This document shows positions 41,430 to 46,301 of a DNA stretch of 46,301 nt, piece after piece; the first letter of the stretch is position 1, and each line of letters opens with the position of its first letter. The stretch is from Methanomicrobia archaeon (lineage in GTDB: Archaea > Halobacteriota > Bog-38 > Methanoflorentales > Methanoflorentaceae). The stretch covers positions 1-46,301 of the forward strand of contig JACWML010000015.1 of assembly GCA_015661395.1 (NCBI GenBank), written 5' to 3'. The position numbers were made by a program, and so were the translations under genes. The notes below the pieces were generated by a model, which saw only the letters and a list, made by a program, of their open reading frames with translations, searched no databases and was not told the origin of the DNA.

Positions 41430-41975
41430 ATGAAGCACTTAAGAAACGTCGCAGCCAGCACGGACCGATCTATGTGGGTAGAGCTTGACGGGTGGCAGGC
41501 AAAGCTCCGATTTTCAGCGTGCCATTTCATACCAGATCACCCGAAATGCGGGCGCTTGCACGGGCATACGTATGCAATGAGTGCGACGATCGTCGGCGCG
41601 CAGATTCACGATTTTGTAATGGACTTTGAAGACCTCAAAAAAGATGTTGCAGAGATCTGTGAAGCTCTCGATCATAAGATTCTGCTCGCATCTCAAGATG
41701 CAGATGTCCAGATACAGACCACGCGCGCCGGAGATATCGCGGTTACGGTTGGAAAGTGTGGGAAACGTTACTGCTTCCCGAGAGAGGATGTAATTATGCT
41801 CCCCATCAATTCTGCGAGCGCTGAAGATCTTTGTTCCTTTCTCCTCGATGAGCTTTGTGACAAGCTTGACCTCAGCACTGTAACAGAAGTAAGCGTCCGT
41901 TTAGATGAGGGTTTGGGGCAAGGAGCAGGCAGCGTTCGGTACTTTCCCCCTCGAGAGAAACGACCCATGGCTTAG
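41430..41975 (+). CDS. 6-pyruvoyl-tetrahydropterin synthase / QueD family enzyme
   Basis: 181 residues. Zinc-binding H-F in SACHFIPDH, the catalytic Cys and His residues in HPKC40GRLHGHTY, and the substrate Glu near the end (RLDEGLGQGAGS) identify the family. D-F-V-M-D-F-E-D-L marks the usual middle strand. It is about 60 residues longer than E. coli QueD because of an insert with GKCGKRYCFPREDVIMLPI. In archaea such enzymes work in 7-deazaguanine (archaeosine) or pterin synthesis; the insert-bearing type is common in euryarchaea and the product here is not fixed. Lies next to PCNA but on its own promoter. Confidence 0.85.
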   Translation: MKHLRNVAASTDRSMWVELDGWQAKLRFSACHFIPDHPKCGRLHGHTYAMSATIVGAQIHDFVMDFEDLKKDVAEICEALDHKILLASQDADVQIQTTRAGDIAVTVGKCGKRYCFPREDVIMLPINSASAEDLCSFLLDELCDKLDLSTVTEVSVRLDEGLGQGAGSVRYFPPREKRPMA

Positions 41976-42038
41976 TCGAACTCCGCTCTCCATTTTTTGC
42001 TTTGCCGAGAGCAGATCGTTTTACGAGCTGAACAACAA

Positions 42039-42048
42039 AGATATAAAG
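42039..42048 (+). promoter_or_regulatory. TATA box of the PCNA gene
   Basis: AGATATAAAG predicts transcription near 42070 and a leader of about 27 nt that carries GGGGAG. Confidence 0.55.
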
Positions 42049-42096
42049 TTATGAGCAGACATATACGGTGTTTAGACGGTTACAGGGGAGCGGATC

Positions 42097-42843
42097 ATGT
42101 TTAAAGGTGATATTCTCGGAGAGACTCTGAAGGACGGCATCGAAGCATTGACTATCATCGTTGATGAAGCGCGGGTACATTTAAGCAAAGACGGCCTGTA
42201 TGCGAGAAATGCGGATCCATCCTATGTGGCGATGGTGCAGTTTGAATTGTCGGCTAAAGCTTTTGAAAATTATGAAACTGACGACGAGGTTGTCACATTG
42301 GATCTCAAGAAAATGCAGGGCATTCTTGAGCTGGCTAATCGTACAGATGTCATCCGAATCGTCGTTGACGAGAACCGCATGGCCCTGTCATTCGGCGATC
42401 TTAAGTATACTATCGCACTCTTAAGTCCCTACTCGATAAAGAAGGAGCCCAAAGTGCCAAAAATTGAATCTGCTGCACACGTCGTCATTACGGGAAAAGA
42501 GTTTCGGTGGGCGGTAAAAGCAGCAGGCAAAGTTAGCGACAATATCGCCCTCGGGTGCACTGACACTGACTTTTTCATGGAGGCTCTCGGTGACGCTGAT
42601 ACTATGCGTCTTGAGCTGTCAAAAGATCAGCTTATCGACGTATCGCGCACAGATGGCAAAACCGATGAAGTAAGATCACTTTTTAGCCTTGAATTCTTGC
42701 TTGAAATGTCCAAAGCAGTCGGAAAGGCTTCTGAAGTCTCCCTCGACATGGGCAAGAACATACCACTCAAGGTTGGATTTGATTTTGCCGACGGCAACGG
42801 TTCTGTCTCATATCTCTTGGCGCCGCGCATCGAACAAGAATGA
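42097..42843 (+). CDS. pcn: Sliding clamp PCNA
   Basis: 248-residue homotrimeric DNA clamp. Two PCNA folds are present: MFKGDILGETLKDGIEAL with VHLSKDGLYARNADPSYVAMVQF, then the linker and second fold with FRWAVKAAGKVSDNIALG and DMGKNIPLKVGFDFADGNGSVSYLLAPRIEQE. It tethers polymerase, ligase and other PIP-box proteins. GGGGAGCGGATC precedes the ATG. First gene of the replication run; PriL begins 37 bp after its stop. Confidence 0.96.
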   Translation: MFKGDILGETLKDGIEALTIIVDEARVHLSKDGLYARNADPSYVAMVQFELSAKAFENYETDDEVVTLDLKKMQGILELANRTDVIRIVVDENRMALSFGDLKYTIALLSPYSIKKEPKVPKIESAAHVVITGKEFRWAVKAAGKVSDNIALGCTDTDFFMEALGDADTMRLELSKDQLIDVSRTDGKTDEVRSLFSLEFLLEMSKAVGKASEVSLDMGKNIPLKVGFDFADGNGSVSYLLAPRIEQE

Positions 42844-42880
42844 AACTCAAACGCGGTCGCATCGGGCCAACGCTAGAAGC

Positions 42881-43882
42881 ATGGACGAATATCTAGCTCT
42901 TTTTCCATATACGGCTGCAGCTGCACGTTACGTAGAGGCATCCGGGAGGACCTTTGACTCTCTCATGACCGCGGGGGAGTTTTCTGATAGTGTCCTCAAC
43001 AAAAGCGTTCAGCGAGTGGCACGAGCGATCGACAGCGACGTTCATTCAAAGCCGGTCGAGCGTGACGATTATGAAATTGAGCTCTTCTCTTACGTTGTGG
43101 GAAGAGCGTTGGTCTCGTGCATTCGCGAAGCTGTTCTGGTTCAGAGATATGCAAATGCCGAAGCCCACGATGCATTTAGCAAGTTGCGGAACGCCGGCGA
43201 ACGACTTCAGGACGAGTACATTGCAAGGCTGCTGGAGGACTTTGGAATGACAGTATCGGCAGACAACAATATTTTTGAGCTGCATTTCACAGACTTGATC
43301 AAGTATACGAGCAGGTTAAAAGGGCCGCAGTGGCGCCTCGTTAACCTAATGAACAGAGGCCAGGTAAGGCTTGCAAAAAACGAGATGATCCAGGTGTTAG
43401 CCGAGGCTGTGAGGCTGAAGGTGCTACGCGGGCTGCCACTAAAACTCAGCAGCAAAATGTGCGAAGAACTTGCGCCTTACACCTCACCCTTAAAAAAAGC
43501 GATGTCTGTAGCCTCGTCGCACCCCACCGATTCTGGTCCCGTGATTTTGGAAGCGTGCCCCCCCTGCATGAAAGCATTGCTTTCGCAAGTAAAAGCTGGA
43601 CAGAACCTCGCACATCCCGCTCGATTCGCGTTGACCTCCTTTTTAGCGAATATAGGCATGAAAGCCGAGGAGATCGTGCATATCTATCAGACGTCTCCAG
43701 ATTTCGACTATGAACTTACGCGTTATCAGGTCGATCACATAAAGGGCGCGTCCGGGAAAGACTACATCCCTCCCGGATGTTCAACGATGGAGACCTACGG
43801 CAATTGCACGGAGACCACTGGCCTGTGCAAACGCATCTCTCATCCGCTCTCGTATTACCGAGCGCGACTTAAGCGTCAGTAA
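42881..43882 (+). CDS. priL: DNA primase large subunit PriL
   Basis: 333 residues. Helical N-terminal domain (MDEYLALFPYTAAAARYVEA, YVVGRALVSCIREA), then the C-terminal iron-sulfur domain. The likely 4Fe-4S ligands are a Cys in A-C226-P-P-C229, then C300, C309 and C316 (PGCSTMETYGNCTETTGLC), with ISHPLSYY closing the domain. PriL tunes PriS activity and product length. The frame is open far upstream through pcn, but the family begins at MDEYL. Confidence 0.95.
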   Translation: MDEYLALFPYTAAAARYVEASGRTFDSLMTAGEFSDSVLNKSVQRVARAIDSDVHSKPVERDDYEIELFSYVVGRALVSCIREAVLVQRYANAEAHDAFSKLRNAGERLQDEYIARLLEDFGMTVSADNNIFELHFTDLIKYTSRLKGPQWRLVNLMNRGQVRLAKNEMIQVLAEAVRLKVLRGLPLKLSSKMCEELAPYTSPLKKAMSVASSHPTDSGPVILEACPPCMKALLSQVKAGQNLAHPARFALTSFLANIGMKAEEIVHIYQTSPDFDYELTRYQVDHIKGASGKDYIPPGCSTMETYGNCTETTGLCKRISHPLSYYRARLKRQ

Positions 43883-43992
43883 AACAACCGATCACCCTAG
43901 AACCAAGAAGAGCAATGAGCTTTGGCCGTTCGTGAGTTACTGAAAAGAGAGGTGGCCGCACCCCGCAACGCCTCGCGGTCAGGTGCAAGCGC

Positions 43993-45144
43993 GTGAACCC
44001 GGAAACAAAAGCATTTCTCCAGAGAAAATTTGGCGATTACTATCGTGAGGCATCAATTGGGCTCCCGCCGCATTTCAAGAAACGAGAATGGGCGTTTGTT
44101 CTTTTTGACTCAAGTTATCCGAAGCTTGTAATGCGACGCCACAAAGCTTTTGGCTCGCAGAAGGAAGTGCGCGCATATTTGGGCGCAGTTGCACCGGCTC
44201 ATGTGTACCATTCAACGGCGTGTTATGCGTATCCGAGCGCGACACGCATGCAAGACAAGAAATGGGAAGGCGCAGACCTAATCTTCGATCTTGATGCGGA
44301 TAAGCTCTTGATGAAGTCTACGCCTTCATATGCGGGCATGCTTCAAGAAGTAAAAGATGAAACCACTAAACTGTTGGATTTCCTGATGAACGATTTCGGT
44401 TTGGACGAGAAGGACTTCAGTATCGTGTTTTCGGGTGGTCGTGGTTACCACGTCCATTTGCGGGAAAAGAAACTAGCTACCCTAGGCAGTCATGAACGGC
44501 GAGAGGTTGTGAATTATTTGACCGGAACGGGCCTTGAGGCAGAGTATCTACTGAAACGGTCGAGCAAGACTGCAATGCCCGGGGATACCAGTTGTTGGGA
44601 GATTAGAATAAAGACGTGGATTGACGAATATTTCAAGCGGATACGCGGACTAGACGCAAAAATTGCGATAGATGAGCTTGCATCAGTCAAGGCTATTGGC
44701 AAGCGACGCGCCAAAGAAATTGTTGGCACGCTGTCGCAAGACGCATCGATCCAACCTTTGGTAGAGTCAAAGCTAATTCCGCTAAACGCATGGAAAAGCT
44801 TAATCAGAGAATCTATCTCGGACTTGAAGGTTCGCATCGATGTGCCGGTCACCGCGGACATAAAGAGACTGATTCGGCTGCCCACGTCGTTGCACGGTGG
44901 CTCTGGCCTTAAGGTCACACCTTTGACTCTTGATGACTTCCGTCGCTTTGCACCGCTGAATGACGCGGTCGTCTTCGGCGATAATTCGGTTTCGGTCAGG
45001 ATTCTCACGCAGGCGACGACTGAGATTATGGGTGAAACTATTAAGGTTGATCAAAGTACAACAGAGCTACCGGAACACACGGCCGTTTATCTCATGGCGC
45101 GAGGGGTTGCCGAATATGAATCTCGACGACTTAAAAGTGATTAG
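43993..45144 (+). CDS. priS: DNA primase small (catalytic) subunit PriS
   Basis: 383-residue primase catalytic subunit. The metal-binding D99-L-D101 lies in IFDLDADK; S-G-G-R-G-Y-H-V-H is the nucleotide-binding motif; LIRLPTSLHGGSGL closes the active site. WEGADLIFD and the N-terminal KREWAFVLFDSSYP are family-typical. The start is GTG (MNPETKAFLQRKF). Overlaps the GINS start by 29 bp, so the pair is coupled. Confidence 0.96.
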   Translation: MNPETKAFLQRKFGDYYREASIGLPPHFKKREWAFVLFDSSYPKLVMRRHKAFGSQKEVRAYLGAVAPAHVYHSTACYAYPSATRMQDKKWEGADLIFDLDADKLLMKSTPSYAGMLQEVKDETTKLLDFLMNDFGLDEKDFSIVFSGGRGYHVHLREKKLATLGSHERREVVNYLTGTGLEAEYLLKRSSKTAMPGDTSCWEIRIKTWIDEYFKRIRGLDAKIAIDELASVKAIGKRRAKEIVGTLSQDASIQPLVESKLIPLNAWKSLIRESISDLKVRIDVPVTADIKRLIRLPTSLHGGSGLKVTPLTLDDFRRFAPLNDAVVFGDNSVSVRILTQATTEIMGETIKVDQSTTELPEHTAVYLMARGVAEYESRRLKSD

Positions 45145-45871
45145 AAACGAGGAGCGCCGCTCGCGACGATTGACGCAATTAAAGAATAGCTTCTATTCCG
45201 AGGTCAAAGAATACATGGATTTACTTAAAAAAAGTGATGATCCGCAAAAAAAAGATGAACTCGAGAACGCTCTGCAGGTCGCAGACGCAATTTATGATAA
45301 ACGCGCTGCGAAAATAATCAAGTTGGCGGCGCTCGCGGCTAAAGGGCACATAGAGGAAGCATCGCTAGCTGACGCCGAAGTCGAGGTCTACGATTCGGTT
45401 TACAAGGTATTTACGTATTATCGGGACCGCGTACTCGGACAAAAGGAATCAGACGCCGGTCCGTCAATCGAGCCCGTGCTATTAAATGAAAACCGTCGGA
45501 CCACTTTTGCACTGCCCAAACAGGAATCGGATCGCATTGAGCTTGACGCTACGAGCATCAAACAGTCTTCGAAGAAAGGATTGGCACTTCAGCCCTTGAT
45601 TGCGTCCAATGAAGAAGCGGATGACGCGGCAGACGAAAACGAGGGGCCGCGCGGCGACGAAAGCACTTTAATACGAGAACGCGGGAATATGAGATATCTC
45701 CGAGTGCGAGTGTTGTCAGATATTCCCACGTTCATAGGACTAGACGGCGAAAACTACAAACTTGGAGAAGGCGACTCGGTTCTGTTGCCCGAGGGGAATG
45801 CTCGGGCATTGTGCGATCGCCATATGGGTATCATGGTCGGTGATAAACTTGAAGATGCCAAAGAAGATTAG
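45116..45871 (+). CDS. GINS-complex protein, Gins51 type
   Basis: 251 residues. The helical A domain ([49 protein letters not shown]) is joined by a disordered acidic linker (residues about 120-185) to a small B domain ([32 protein letters not shown]). A-then-B order is that of Gins51/Sld5-Psf1 type. GINS links MCM helicase, Cdc45/GAN and primase at the fork, which suits its position right after priS. The ATG lies inside the end of priS; L44e overlaps its own end by 17 bp. Confidence 0.92.
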   Translation: MNLDDLKVIRNEERRSRRLTQLKNSFYSEVKEYMDLLKKSDDPQKKDELENALQVADAIYDKRAAKIIKLAALAAKGHIEEASLADAEVEVYDSVYKVFTYYRDRVLGQKESDAGPSIEPVLLNENRRTTFALPKQESDRIELDATSIKQSSKKGLALQPLIASNEEADDAADENEGPRGDESTLIRERGNMRYLRVRVLSDIPTFIGLDGENYKLGEGDSVLLPEGNARALCDRHMGIMVGDKLEDAKED

Positions 45872-46130
45872 GTCAATATGCCCGGTGTGTCGAAAGCACA
45901 CAACTCACGAAGTTGAGAAGGTGCGAAAAGGGCGCGCATCATCGTTAACTTGGATTGCGCGCCAAAAAAAGCGGCGCAGCGGCATTGGTAATCTCGGCAA
46001 GTTTTCCAAGGTTCCGGGCGGGGACAAACCAACTAAGCGCATCAACGTTCGCTACCGCTGTACCGAATGTAACAAAGCGCATACAAGGAAAGGATTCAGA
46101 GTATCGAAGTTCGAGTTAGTGGAGGTGTAA
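45855..46130 (+). CDS. rpl44e: 50S ribosomal protein L44e
   Basis: 91-residue zinc-ribbon ribosomal protein. [20 protein letters not shown] gives the first Cys pair, and [10 protein letters not shown] gives the second. The central basic stretch ([17 protein letters not shown]) contacts rRNA near the E site. The frame is open much further upstream inside GINS, but the family starts at MPKK. Confidence 0.97.
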   Translation: MPKKIRSICPVCRKHTTHEVEKVRKGRASSLTWIARQKKRRSGIGNLGKFSKVPGGDKPTKRINVRYRCTECNKAHTRKGFRVSKFELVEV

Positions 46131-46132
46131 GT

Positions 46133-46294
46133 GTGAGCAAATTCTTGCGCGTAAGATGTGCGGATTGTGAGAATATCCAGATTGTTTTTGGCAATGCGTC
46201 TTCGGTAGTAAACTGCATAGTCTGTGGGAGAACTCTTGTTGAGCCGCGCGGCGGGAGGGCAGAGATAAGGACACAAATACTTGAGGTCTTATGA
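46133..46294 (+). CDS. rps27e: 30S ribosomal protein S27e
   Basis: 53-residue zinc-ribbon protein not caught by common length cut-offs. GTG at 46133, two bases after the L44e stop and behind GGAGGTGTAA, reads [19 protein letters not shown], then [16 protein letters not shown], giving C-x2-C and C-x2-C zinc pairs. L44e-S27e is a conserved archaeal pair. Confidence 0.95.
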   Translation: MSKFLRVRCADCENIQIVFGNASSVVNCIVCGRTLVEPRGGRAEIRTQILEVL

Positions 46295-46301
46295 GAAAAG
46301 C
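46291..46301 (+). CDS. 5' end of a further gene, probably eIF2-alpha (partial)
   Basis: ATG at 46291 overlaps the S27e stop (TTATGA) and reads M-R-K before the window ends. In archaea L44e-S27e is commonly followed by eIF2-alpha and Nop10, so the identity is a context inference; three residues cannot prove it. Confidence 0.4.

Noticed and set aside
1-46301. CRISPR arrays, insertion sequences and phage genes
   Set aside because: No spaced direct repeats, transposase motifs, inverted-repeat ends or phage structural genes were seen in reading the window.

Overview
The window is archaeal chromosome, most likely from a euryarchaeon with methanogen-type C1 metabolism (a methanogen or an anaerobic alkane/methane oxidiser such as the ANME-1/Syntrophoarchaeia group). 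The archaeal replication genes (PCNA, both primase subunits, a GINS protein), eIF1, L44e and S27e, AglB, archaeal-type ThrRS, Trm1 and an Oxa1/EMC3-like DUF106 protein set the domain. A protein with the methanogenesis-marker-9 domain, CofD (coenzyme F420), a DmrX-like dihydromethanopterin reductase, a dihydropteroate-synthase-like protein, DUF447, a CitG-like protein and formaldehyde-activating enzyme point to H4MPT/F420 chemistry. The exact lineage cannot be fixed from this sequence. Many genes have a TATA-like box about 25 bp before the probable transcription start, and several look leaderless.

Layout. 1-1.2 kb: 5' end of an unidentified gene, a HAD phosphatase and tRNA-Val(CAC). 1.3-4.8 kb: a GC-rich block with a solitary methyltransferase and a two-subunit 2-oxoacid:ferredoxin oxidoreductase (KorAB). 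5.1-8.7 kb: FMN-binding protein, eIF1, a hairpin-containing intergenic region, HypD and SurE. 8.7-15.4 kb: a large six-hairpin glycosidase-like protein, an M29-like aminopeptidase, a frameshifted flavodoxin divergent from Fae, then an accessory stretch (MNT nucleotidyltransferase, unknown protein, TPR protein). 15.5-25.8 kb: cell-envelope region with AglB, an FtsX/MacB-type ABC exporter, a DUF2150-like gene and three glycosyltransferases. 26-29.5 kb: tRNA methylthiotransferase, a tiny membrane protein missed by simple ORF length cut-offs, and ThrRS. 29.5-38.6 kb: cofactor region with DHPS-like, PHP, DmrX-like, DUF447, CitG-like, marker-9 protein, CofD and an LpdD-UbiX-UbiD operon. 38.7-46.3 kb: Trm1, DUF106, RrmJ, PTPS/QueD and the replication-translation run PCNA-PriL-PriS-GINS-L44e-S27e, ending in the first codons of what is probably eIF2-alpha.

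How the parts fit. The cofactor region would supply and repair tetrahydromethanopterin and F420, on which Fae and the (unseen) C1 pathway depend. UbiX makes prenylated FMN for UbiD; in archaea such a UbiD can serve the modified mevalonate pathway to lipids. The glycosyltransferases plausibly build or extend a glycan that AglB moves to protein, and the exporter may act at the same surface. The strongest leads are the marker-9/H4MPT gene neighbourhood, LpdD as a partner of archaeal UbiX/UbiD, the broken flavodoxin opposite fae, a long three-part hairpin with H/ACA-like geometry at 6231-6292, and two genes whose family N-termini are best recovered from an AUC codon.
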